Assembly (NCBI RefSeq): GCF_004011695.2
Contig: NC_082408.1
Span: 1,597,501-1,661,500 of the forward strand
DNA from: Ascochyta rabiei
Taxonomy: Eukaryota > Ascomycota > Dothideomycetes > Pleosporales > Didymellaceae
Length of the DNA: 64,000 bases
Reading direction: 5' to 3'
The position numbers were made by a program, and so were the translations under genes. The notes under the pieces are model-generated. The model did not search any database and was not told the origin of the DNA. It was given only the letters and a program-made list of their open reading frames with translations. Below, one piece after another: positions 55,396 to 64,000 of this stretch. Each line of letters begins with the position of its first letter. Position 1 is the stretch's first letter.

Positions 55396-56876
55396 ATGAA
55401 GTCTGCTATCGCTTTATCCACTCTCTCCCTGCTCGCTGGAGCGGAGGCCGCCGAGACCGTCCTGGGAGCTTACATCTTCCACCGCCATGGTGACCGTACA
55501 CCCAAGGCTCTTGCCCCTACTAACCTGACCACGCTCGGTTACGAGGAGGTCTACCGCTCTGGCCAATACTACAACTCTCGCTACATCACAGGCACCAACA
55601 AGATCAAGGGCATCAACCAGGACATTGTCAAGCTGTCCCAGCTGTCTGTCAGCTCCCCCGTCGACAATGTCCTCCAGAACTCTGCGATGGGTTTCCTGCA
55701 GGGTCTCTACCCTCCCGTCCAGACCGTCCAGACGCTCGGCAACGGTTCCGATGTCTCTGCACCGCTGAGTGGGTATCAGCTCATTCCTGTCAACACCATC
55801 GCGACTGGCGCTGGCTCTGAGGACGCTGGCTGGCTGCAGGACGCTTCAAGCTGTGCCAATGCGAAGACCAGCTCCAACAACTACTTCGACAGCAGCGAGT
55901 ACCAGAAAACCCTTGCGGCCACCAAGGACTTCTACAACTCGCTTGTACCTGTCGTCAACGAAACCTTGACAGCTGATCAGGTCTCGTTCAAGAACGCCTA
56001 TGTCGGTAAGTCAGGCTCAAAGGAAACTCTCGATGGTTGTGCGCTGACGCCGTCACAGTCTACGATCTTATCAACGTCGCGGAGATCCACAACTCGTCCA
56101 TCCCCTCCTCAGATGTCCTCACAAACGAGACCCTCCACCAGCTGCTCACCCTGGCCAATGAACACGAGTACGGTCTCGCATACAATGCTTCCGACAACAT
56201 GCGCGCCATCGCCGGCATGCAGCTCGCTGGAGAGGTCCTCTCGTACATGAACAGCACCGTCACCTCCAAGGGCGCAAATAAGCTCGGCATCCAATTCGGC
56301 GCCTACGCCACCGCTCTGTCTCTCTTCGGGCTTCTGGATCTACCCAAGGCCAACTCCGACTTCACCGGCGTAATCGACTACGCCTCCTCTCTCGTCTTCG
56401 AGCTCGTCACCAATGCAGACGTCTCATCCGGCTTCCCATCCACCTCGGACCTCTCCGTCCGCTTCCTCTTCCACAATGGCACCGCCTCCAACACCTCCCA
56501 ACCCACCACCTACCCCCTGTTCGGCGGCTCCTCCGACACCGTCTCCTGGCCCGACTTCCAATCCAAACTCGCCAACATCGCCGTCACCAACAGCGAGCAG
56601 TGGTGCACAAAGTGCGGCAACTCCACCGGCACATGCGCTGCGTACGCCAACAACAACGGCGACGGCGTAAGCTCCACCCAGCAGAAGAGCAGCCACAACG
56701 CCATCTCGCCCGCCATCGGCGGCGTCATCGGCGCCATGGTCACACTCGCTGTTGTTCTCGGTTCGCTTGCTGCGTTCATGCTGCTCGGCGGCTTCAGACT
56801 CGTGAGCAAGAAGCACCTCGCGGGCGCTGCCGGCGCAGCGGCTGCTAGCGGCGACAAGGTCAGCACCGAGGCTTAG
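55396..56876 (+). CDS. Histidine-acid-phosphatase-like cell-surface protein
   Basis: Secreted, membrane-tethered member of the histidine acid phosphatase superfamily. Exons 55396..56005 and 56059..56876 (phase 1), 475 residues. Signal peptide MKSAIALSTLSLLAGAEA (cleavage near 18), then the catalytic RHGDRTP at 30-36. The downstream HD/HAE motif with the proton donor is not recognisable: the matching region reads GIQFGAYATALSLFGLL, so the enzyme may be inactive or work differently. Several N-glycosylation sequons, and cysteines at WCTKCGNSTGTC near the end of the ectodomain. One membrane helix (GGVIGAMVTLAVVLGSLAAF) and a short cytosolic tail end the protein. The whole layout recurs in a fungal clade I recall as phosphoglycerate-mutase-like, so the lost motif is likely clade-wide rather than damage here. 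Confidence 0.9.
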
Positions 56877-57179
56877 ACATGGGAATGTGGGCGTGTAGCT
56901 GAGCTATCTGGTTGACAGTGACGAATCACGAAGCATTAAGCACAAATCATTCAAATCATGTTCCCCTTCTCCCTCCCTCTTCTCCCTCCCTCTTCTCCCT
57001 CCCTCTTCTCCCTCCCTCTTCTCCCTCCCTCCCTCTTCCCTTCCCTCTTCGAGCACATCACAGTTAGAGCCGAAGAGTAGTAATGGTAGTAATGAAAGTA
57101 CACATGACTTTTTCTTTGGTCGTGAGACAACAGCTACAGCTACAGCTAACTAAACCCTATACTGCAAGAGGCTTACGGC
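56877..57179. other. Convergent spacer with CT minisatellite
   Basis: 303 bp between convergent stops, mostly the pyrimidine-rich repeat at 56966-57049. A GCTACA-type triple (ACAGCTACAGCTACAGCTAA) lies near 57130-57150. Confidence 0.6.
56966..57049 (+). repeat. 13-bp CTTCTCCCTCCCT minisatellite
   Basis: Five tandem copies of CTTCTCCCTCCCT (56966-57030) then a degenerate pyrimidine tail. All C/T on the plus strand, so it may form triplex DNA. It lies in the 3' UTR or spacer of two convergent genes. Confidence 0.93.
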
Positions 57180-58759
57180 TTACAGCTTACTAGCCTCTGC
57201 GCTCGTGCGGTTCAGATACAACGGATCCCTTGGCTCAATGCCGTACTGTCTGCACAGCTCCTCGCCCTTCTTCTGCTGCGCCTCGATGCGCTGCTTGTGC
57301 GCAGGTCCGCGCTTGTTCTCGTTGCGACCCAGCTGCAGCAGGTGCACCTCGTCGGGGCCGTCGACGATGCGCATCGTGCGGCCGCTGGCGTACATGTTGG
57401 CGAGCGGCGTGTCCTGGCTGACGCCCGCGCCGCCGTAGGCTTGGATCGCCCAGTCGATGACTTTGAGGTTGACTTCGGGGACGAGGACCTTTACTTCTGC
57501 GATTTCTTTGAGCGCGCCTTTGGCGTTGGATTCGTCGATCTTTATCGCTGCGTTTAGCACGGAGAGGCGCGCGGCGTCGATTTCGATCCGTGCCCGTGCT
57601 ACGCGTTCCAGCATTATGCCGTGCTTGTGCAGCATCTCGCCAAAGGGCTTCTTGCGGGGGTCGTTGAGCCGCGCGAGCATCCACTCAAGGGCTTTCTCGG
57701 CGGAGCCGATGCTGCGCATGGCGTGGTGGATGCGCCCCGGGCCCAGGCGGCCCTGGATGATCTCGAAGCCCTTGCCCTCGCCTAGAACCATGTTGGAGGC
57801 GGGGACGCGGACGTTTGTGAAGCTGACGTGGCCGTGACCGTGCGGGGCGTCGTCGAAGCCCATGACGGAAAGCATGCGGTGGATGGTGACGCCGGGAGTG
57901 TCGCTGGACACGAGGATGACGGACTGCTGCTTGTACTTGTCGGCGTTGTTGGGGTCTGTCTTGCCCAAGACGATGAAGATCTTGCAGCGAGGGTCACCGA
58001 TGCCTGAGGACCACCATTTCTGTATCGACTGTCAGCGATGAAGTGATGTATCCAAGTGCGACAACGCACCTGGCCGTTCAGGACGTAGTGGTCGCCATCA
58101 CGCTTGATCGTCATCTCGATGTTGGTAGCATCACTCGACGCCACTTGAGGCTCTGTCATCAAAAATGCCGATCGAATCTCGCCGTTCAGCAGAGGGTCAA
58201 GCCACTTCCTCTTCTGTGCCTCGCTGCCGTACTTGGCCAGCACCTCCATGTTACCGGTGTCTGGCGCAGCGCAGTTGGTGGCCTGTCCGATGTCAGTACC
58301 AGGTTGATATCTTATAACATGGCACGTCCTACCTCAGACGCTATCCTGCTCTTGCCCAGGTACTCAGCCATGATGCCGTACTCGAGGTTGCTGAAGCCAG
58401 CGCCCTCCTTGAAATGTGCCTTGGGCAAGAACATGTTCCACAGCCCCAGCTCCCGTGCCCTCTTCTTCATGTCCTCGATGATGACTGGATGCGACGAGAA
58501 GCGCTCTTTGGTGGTTTCGCCAATCTGGCGGAGGTACACCTGGTCGGCGGGAATGCATTCTTCTTCGACAAACTTCTCGACCTAGAGATCGATTCGAATA
58601 AGCAGGGCGTCGATGACATTTCAAGAACATTGCACATACGATATCAAGCGTCTTCGCCGCACGCTCGCTGAGGAACGGTCGTGCAATGGCAGGGACGCGC
58701 TGCGAGGCCGGGATGTGGCCACTGGGGGCGTTGGTCAAGAGGTTGTAAGGGACAGACAT
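57180..58759 (-). CDS. Acyl-CoA dehydrogenase with peroxisomal SKL signal
   Basis: FAD enzyme that makes the first double bond in acyl-CoA beta-oxidation. Four exons: 58759..58640, 58581..58333, 58282..58070 and 58019..57180, 473 residues, all junctions in phase 0. Domains: helical N-terminal part ([19 protein letters not shown]), the middle beta domain ([18 protein letters not shown] and [19 protein letters not shown]) and the C-terminal helical FAD domain ([38 protein letters not shown]). The closest known style is the dehydrogenase domain of ACAD10/11-type proteins. The protein ends in SKL, the canonical PTS1, pointing to peroxisomes rather than mitochondria. Fungi use dehydrogenases in both places. 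Confidence 0.94.
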
Positions 58760-59424
58760 CCTGACGTGATTCTGCAGATTTCAACAGATTCTGGAAAGAG
58801 TCAAGAAACTGGAGAAGATAAGTAGCCCGAGGAGTCTGGAATAATGGACGGGGGATGGGGCGACTCACAACAGGCCCGTCGGTTGGCGCTCGCTGGAGCT
58901 CTTGTCCCCGCCCGCAGGGTTCCCGAGCCGAGGTACGAGGCGTGCAGCGAACGTCTCCCCACAGACTAAAACGCCTTGGCCGTGGGGTGACTAGCGGAGC
59001 CGTGTCGTACGTTGATAACGACATCCAGCGCAGCTCACGAACCCGAGACGCGTAGACCGAGGCTCGTTGTTGCACCTCTACGTGGTGTGAGTCGGTTTGC
59101 AGAATGCTCTGGTACGACTCGAGAATGCTCTGATACGACTCGAGTGTAGTGCAATATCATAAACGACTCGAGTGTAGTGCACCATCATTCAAAATGCGAG
59201 CCTCAGCCTGCACTTCTTACAATGTGCAACCAGTCCATCAGGTAAGTGCTTCCTAGTCGTGCTGTGATACTGATATTTACTCAATGTCGTCTTGAACGAC
59301 GAACCGAAGGGATATGTACAAATCAGCATAGCAGCCGTTCGCCCCCGACGCCATTTCATCCCTCAATGCATCATAGACTAGTCCAACGCCACATCGTAGT
59401 GTACGGTAGCTCTCGCAAGCATCA
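58760..59424. other. Spacer with short tandem repeats
   Basis: 665 bp between the dehydrogenase start and the Slp1-type stop, both minus-strand. It holds the dehydrogenase promoter and the CGACTCGAG repeat block at 59101-59188. No credible ORF. Confidence 0.55.
59101..59188 (+). repeat. Nested short tandem repeats around CGACTCGAG
   Basis: Two 21-bp units AGAATGCTCTGRTACGACTCG (59101-59142), then a 28-bp unit starting AGTGTAGTGCA and ending ACGACTCG (59143-59170) with a partial second copy (59171-59188). The shared ACGACTCG ends suggest stepwise duplication. Confidence 0.9.
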
Positions 59425-62400
59425 TCAGCTACTGACGAGATGGTCCCTGCCACTGTCAATTGGCGAGTTATCGTCTCCAGCGCCATCGTAGCTGCTCTGA
59501 GCCCTTCTTAGCGGCGACCTCGCCTTCCCCTTCACACGCACCTCCTTCTGCGGCGCAGCCTGGTCGTGCTCTTCAGCTTTCAGCTGGTCAATGGCCCGAT
59601 CGACTTCTTCCCATGACGGCCGGCTGTCGCGGGTGCCGTTGGGTGTGGCGGGCCCAGACTGTGTGGCCAGTACCTGTATGCGCTTGGCTTGATCTTCAAG
59701 GCTGATGTCAGGGACTTTTCTTGGTGCTGCAGGCCCACCGTCTGAATCGACGTCTTCTAGGCCGTTGACATCTGGGGGTGAAGAGCCGGATTGTAAAGCA
59801 GCATCGGATCGGCCGCCTGGTGTGTTGGGAGTGGGGGGACTATACTGGATTCGAACAGGGCTTCTCGCGTCGTCACTATCCACGTCCGACAAGATATTGC
59901 GCCCTTCGCTGTGATGGCCACTTCGATCGCTCAGTCCAGCCGACGTGTCGCTGCGCCACATGCTCTTGAACGTCCGTCTCCGTCGGTCTACACCAGTTTC
60001 GAGTCCTCGCTGTGGCGGCGAATCGAAGAAGCTGGAGTACTTAGTCCCCAGCTGCTGTACGATAGGCATGTCCACAGCAGCTCCCATCGCTCCCGACCTC
60101 GCAAAGAGGACCAAACCGAGACAAAGAAGTAACAATGTCGATTGAACGACAGCCATCCTCTTCTGCCAAACGAGCTCGTCAGCCATCAGGCTGAGCCTGG
60201 CGCCGATCTCTCCCACCTCTGACCTTTGCCGCTCCTTCATGCCCTCCAGTTCAATGACTGTGCTCTGCCAAAGTTGTTCGTACATGTTGCGATAATTCTT
60301 GAGCTCTTGTATCACCGTAGTGTTCATGTACTCAAGAAACTTCTCCGTCTTTGCCAGCTGCTTCTTTTCCACTTTGATGAAGGCATCTCGTAGAATACGT
60401 GATTGTTCTTCGATGTATTGCAGCGAAAGGGTGCTGTTGGCCTCGAGGTACTGCAGGCGTTTGTGAATCGACTTGAAGAAGGATTCCTGGGTAGATGGAG
60501 CGGCGGCATTTGGCTGTGTTGGCGAGCTGCGCGTCTGTGACTGGACTGGAGGGTTTGCTGCGGTATTGTTGCTGGACTGCTTCGCTGGAGGGTTTTTGGT
60601 AGGCGGGGATGGTGCGTCAGTTCCAGGTGAGCGAGCGGCGGACTCTTTGCGGGTGGTAGACGTCCCAGAAGCAGGATTCGAACCAACCACAGCAGAACCT
60701 TGAGCCGATGGAATCATTTTGATATCCTGGGATGCGACAGCAATGCTGCTGGGCGTTGGTGGTAGGGCGGTGGCGTCATTCCCACTGCCTGGTTTGGATA
60801 CGATGGAAGAGGGCGATGGGCGTGACAGGCTGTCGACGGCGCTGTTGTTGCTGGGTGCACCAGTTGACTGGTCAAGAGATGTTGACGTTACCACTTGTGC
60901 TGACGCCGACGTTGGGCTGGAGAACGTAGGCTGCGATACGGTCGGACTAGAGGTTGGCTGGGTGTCGATGACAGCGTTCGGTGAGCTTTCTGAAGTCGCA
61001 GTCTGTTTTAACCGAACAAGCTCTTCCTCGACCGATACGATTGGAACTTGGTCCGCTGGGATTGGGCCACTGCCGTCGGCGGGCTTGACTACGTTCTCCT
61101 CTTCTTCAATCGATTCAACGTCATCCTCGCCGCCTCGAGCTTCCTCTTCGTCACGTCTGAACTGTTCCATCATCGTAGTACCATGCACACGCAAGAGGCT
61201 CAGGGGACAGTAGAACTCATTGCCGTAATGGGTCAGGAACTCGATACGCAGGTAGCGGGCCCAGATCTGAGGCTCTGTGATGAGAAAGGGCTGGATGTCG
61301 CGGGAATTACGAGCTTCGAATGTAGCCAACGTGCGCCATCGCTCCATCTTAACAGGATAACGGTCTGATACGCTGACGCGAAAGTGGCGGAACATGGACG
61401 AGAAGAACTCGTAGTTTGCCAGAACGACGGTGTCAATCAGGATATCGTCGCAAAGCTCTATAATGAGGAATTTGTTGTTGACAGAGCATTCGTTAAGCAT
61501 GTAGCTGTCCTTGTGCTCTGATAGCACAGCTGAGGAGCCCTTTGCCTTCTTGTTCGTTTTAAGAACAGTTGCTGCGCAGTCGAATGACGCATAGTTGAAG
61601 CGCTCTTTGCACGTTTTCCCAGCGTCCTTGCTCAGTGCCCAGGAGCCGGAACCGGCTTTGTCTGCTTCACCTGAAGCCTTGGCTGCTTCAGCACCTGGGG
61701 CTTTCGAGGCAACATCGCTACCAATAGAGCTGCCCTCAGAAGGGTCACCAAACCCACTGAAGTCGATATCGATCTCGGCTTCTTCGCCTAGAGAGTCCAA
61801 GGCGTTGACATTGACTGGGCGCCTTCGAGACCCTTGCTCAGCAGAAGCAGCTCGGCCCTGTCCAACATTCTCAGGCGACTGGCCGGCTTGGGCCAAGTTC
61901 CTTTTTTTCCACTCGTCGAAGGAGAGAAAGTTGGCGTTGTCGAAGGGCGAGTCTGTCTCAAGCTCAGCATCTGGTTCTGTGCTTCCAGTACCGCTGCCAG
62001 CCACGATGTCGCCAGAGGGCGTTACTTCTGCTGAAGAAGCGGTTGCTGCTGCTGCTGCATCCCCCGTGCTCTCACCTACCCATTCCTCTGCTCCTTCCTT
62101 TGTAGTCGAGGCCGATGTTTGCGGGGTCGGTGTCGTCTCTGCTGCAGGTGCTGTTTCATTGATGGAGACTGTTGGGATCGAAGCCGACCAGCTTGTCTTC
62201 AGGCATTGCTGAGGTAGTGTATGTGTAATGTAATTGATCGTGCGGTACGAGCATATCGTATCGGTATCCGCGTAGGGGCGACTGAAGGCCGTTGGTCGTG
62301 ACAGCGCAGGAGAAGCGCCATGCGTTGTGACACTCAGAGGTGCAGTAGCGCCAGTATGGAAGGTCACGCTGTTATTCGTTGACTGGACGAGGACGGTCGT

Positions 62401-62463
62401 GGGTGTGCTGCAGAGGAGCAGGAATGCCGTCCATTTGCGGAGTTGTGCGCCAATCGTGGGCAT
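59425..62463 (-). CDS. slp1: SUN-domain membrane protein of the Slp1/SUCO type
   Basis: 1012 residues, one exon. The family (yeast Slp1, animal SUCO/Opt) sits in the ER and works with Emp65 in quality control of soluble ER proteins. An N-terminal hydrophobic segment (WTAFLLLCSTPTTVLVQ) is a signal sequence or anchor. The divergent SUN domain spans about 290-425: YASFDCAATVL, YMLNECSVNNKFLIIELCDD, then FRHFRVSVSDRYPVKM, and ends YCPLSLLRVHG. After a long Ser/Thr/Pro-rich region come a coiled coil (RILRDAFIKVEKKQLAKTEK) and a membrane helix (VQSTLLLLCLGLVLFA). The last ~200 residues are polar and disordered. Confidence 0.93.
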   Translation of the reverse strand: MPTIGAQLRKWTAFLLLCSTPTTVLVQSTNNSVTFHTGATAPLSVTTHGASPALSRPTAFSRPYADTDTICSYRTINYITHTLPQQCLKTSWSASIPTVSINETAPAAETTPTPQTSASTTKEGAEEWVGESTGDAAAAATASSAEVTPSGDIVAGSGTGSTEPDAELETDSPFDNANFLSFDEWKKRNLAQAGQSPENVGQGRAASAEQGSRRRPVNVNALDSLGEEAEIDIDFSGFGDPSEGSSIGSDVASKAPGAEAAKASGEADKAGSGSWALSKDAGKTCKERFNYASFDCAATVLKTNKKAKGSSAVLSEHKDSYMLNECSVNNKFLIIELCDDILIDTVVLANYEFFSSMFRHFRVSVSDRYPVKMERWRTLATFEARNSRDIQPFLITEPQIWARYLRIEFLTHYGNEFYCPLSLLRVHGTTMMEQFRRDEEEARGGEDDVESIEEEENVVKPADGSGPIPADQVPIVSVEEELVRLKQTATSESSPNAVIDTQPTSSPTVSQPTFSSPTSASAQVVTSTSLDQSTGAPSNNSAVDSLSRPSPSSIVSKPGSGNDATALPPTPSSIAVASQDIKMIPSAQGSAVVGSNPASGTSTTRKESAARSPGTDAPSPPTKNPPAKQSSNNTAANPPVQSQTRSSPTQPNAAAPSTQESFFKSIHKRLQYLEANSTLSLQYIEEQSRILRDAFIKVEKKQLAKTEKFLEYMNTTVIQELKNYRNMYEQLWQSTVIELEGMKERQRSEVGEIGARLSLMADELVWQKRMAVVQSTLLLLCLGLVLFARSGAMGAAVDMPIVQQLGTKYSSFFDSPPQRGLETGVDRRRRTFKSMWRSDTSAGLSDRSGHHSEGRNILSDVDSDDARSPVRIQYSPPTPNTPGGRSDAALQSGSSPPDVNGLEDVDSDGGPAAPRKVPDISLEDQAKRIQVLATQSGPATPNGTRDSRPSWEEVDRAIDQLKAEEHDQAAPQKEVRVKGKARSPLRRAQSSYDGAGDDNSPIDSGRDHLVSS

Positions 62464-63424
62464 TGCTTGGTCGCATGGCTTAGCCAGACTCGGGTGGCTG
62501 CAAGTTGGCTGTACGTGCGTCGATGCGGCTCATATGGGCACCGTTGCATGTGCGGGGGGGCTGGGAGGCTCAGTGCAGCGCGAACTGGTGTGTTTCGTGC
62601 AAAGACACGTTGCTGCGGACTCGCTCCTGCGCCCACACGTCTGTTCAAGCGGCGGCTGGTAACAAGCGTACGCCAAGATGTCATACACGCAACCGTTCTA
62701 TGCCAAACAGTCGCAGATATGAAACAGATGAGCATTGACGAGTGATTGTTGTGCTGTGCTGCCAGCACGTCACAGGTTTGCGGCTGGAAGTGTCAATCTC
62801 GTCAAGTATCACCTGACGAACGTTCTGATGGGAGCAGCGGCGGTGCACGCCGCACACTCGATTGTATTCATGCCTATATCGTAAAAAGGAGACTCGTAGA
62901 AGGCTGTTGATCCATACACAGCCAAAAGTCTCTCCGCAAGCACGTAAAGATATCTTCATACTGCCTCCCAAATCCTATATCAGACATCCGCTCGCATGTT
63001 CCTCCGTCTTCCTATCGTTGTCTAGGTCTTGTATGCCTTGCTCATTACACTGACGCGCCATGCTCAAAGTCGAAGAAAACGCCTTGTGAGATTTGTAAAA
63101 AGTTCCCAGTGCCAGAAGTTCCCGCTATGCTGTGGCATCAGTCATAAGGGGGTATGCCTTGCCAGGTATCGTAGAATTGCATAAAAACATATCAAAGGTA
63201 GGAAAGTACGGTCAAAGGTTTGTGCAAATGGCCTCTAGATCAAGTGTTGAAGCGACTCAGGATCAGCGAACGGAGGACTGTGCTCGAGATTGGATCCTGA
63301 GCAAAGGGAGTCGCATATCGAATGGTCGTCCGTTTCCAGCGCCAACGATTGTCGTGATCATGGGTAGCTGGCAGTCGCACGCCTGCGCGGTCTACAAGTC
63401 AAGAGCAGCCCACGAAGGCTTGTT
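62464..63424. other. Spacer Slp1-type gene to kinase
   Basis: 961 bp, both flanking genes on the minus strand. It holds the Slp1-type promoter and kinase 3' region. No credible ORF or repeat. Confidence 0.45.
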
Positions 63425-64000
63425 CTAGAAGCCTTCGTTGCCTGCATGGCAGACCTTGATCTCCGAAACCCACTCGGAGGCTAGAACTTGATGGGCAGTG
63501 AGACGACGTGCAGGGATTGGGTCGAGGATTGAGTAAATCACGTTACGACATTGACGCTACACATCATGTTAGCGAATGCAAGCTGGCAGCATCGAAGAAA
63601 CTCACTCTCCGTAGAACCTCTATAGGTCGGTAGCCCTCTTCTTCTTTGCGATCTTCAAGGTATCGATCAAAGAACTCATCCTCGCCCTTTTGAGCGACCC
63701 GCCAAAGATGACGACCCGTCCTCAAGGCCATGTAGATGATGCCACAAGCCCAGACATCGACGGCACGAGGGTCGAACTCCTTGTCGACGTACTCCTCGGG
63801 TGCAATGTAAGGTGCCGAACCGCAGAGTCCAGCCGTCATGTGGGCTTCCTTCTCCCAAGCCATCCTGAAGCACTCGCCGTTGCCAAAGTCGGTGATCTTG
63901 ATGGAACCGTGGGTAGTCAGGAGGAGGTTCTCGGGCTTGAGATCACGGTGCGCAACACCCATCTCGTGCATGTATTCGACGCCGCGCATCAACTGCTTGA
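63425..64000 (-). CDS. Ser/Thr kinase of the HAL4/HAL5/HRK1 group (C-terminal part)
   Basis: C-terminal half of a fungal kinase domain; the start lies beyond the window's right edge. Exons 64000..63606 and 63556..63425 (51-nt intron, GTGAGT donor). Visible motifs: catalytic loop HRDLKPEN, magnesium loop ITDFGNGE, P+1/APE region [20 protein letters not shown] and the [20 protein letters not shown] helix. The [27 protein letters not shown] segment is the hallmark of fungal kinases regulating ion transporters and the plasma-membrane proton pump. The short last exon ends [17 protein letters not shown] with no tail, so this is the natural end. The N-terminal regulatory region cannot be judged. Confidence 0.92.

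Noticed and set aside
1..64000. CRISPR arrays, bacterial operons, riboswitches
   Set aside because: The DNA is fungal nuclear; no regularly spaced direct repeats with unique spacers were seen.

Overview
The window is nuclear DNA of a filamentous ascomycete, most likely a Dothideomycete of the Pleosporales type. The evidence is short introns (45-60 nt, GTANGT donors, CTGAC/CTAAC branch points), C-rich third codon positions in the coding exons, and typical Pezizomycotina genes: a Zn2Cys6 regulator, a C-24(28) sterol reductase, PIG-P, Sec8 and a HAL/HRK-type kinase. The order is inferred from overall gene style; no species marker was found. Exon boundaries were worked out by hand from splice motifs, reading phase and the conserved protein sequence.

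Layout. 1-9 kb is a dense housekeeping block: mitochondrial Hsp60 (5' end outside the window), cofilin, Get5, the rRNA methyltransferase Nop2 and a tiny predicted N-myristoylated protein, with a 160-bp GAA tract between the last two. At 9.0-10.7 kb lies a large nuclear protein of unknown function with a spliced 5' leader. It is followed by almost 8 kb without a convincing gene, which holds a decayed tRNA-Val-like (SINE-like) element near 17.8 kb. A two-exon orphan gene (18.5-19.2 kb) separates this from a second poor stretch (19.2-24.0 kb). At 24.1-30.5 kb come a Cys3/MetR-type bZIP factor, a CDF metal transporter of the DxxxD (Mn-like) type and an Erg4-type sterol reductase. At 31.3-34.7 kb a Zn2Cys6 regulator and a cytochrome P450 sit tail to tail. 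A third gene-poor stretch follows (34.7-39.3 kb).

39.3-64 kb is again dense: an APH-type small-molecule kinase, a small gene whose exon phases do not fit, an ABCG half-transporter with a 28-nt exon, exocyst Sec8 divergent from PAF-complex Ctr9, PIG-P, a histidine-acid-phosphatase-like ectoprotein lacking the usual HD motif, an acyl-CoA dehydrogenase ending in the peroxisomal SKL signal, a Slp1-type SUN-domain protein and the C-terminal half of a Ser/Thr kinase that runs off the window.

How the genes relate. Most neighbours are unrelated housekeeping genes. Divergent pairs that may share promoters are Get5/Nop2, Sec8/Ctr9 and the APH kinase with the small gene beside it. The only pair that looks like a small specialised-metabolism or detoxification unit is the Zn2Cys6 regulator with the P450; the ABCG transporter 7 kb away could serve it, but that is conjecture. 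I found no CRISPR array, intact transposon or rRNA gene and no clear full-length tRNA.
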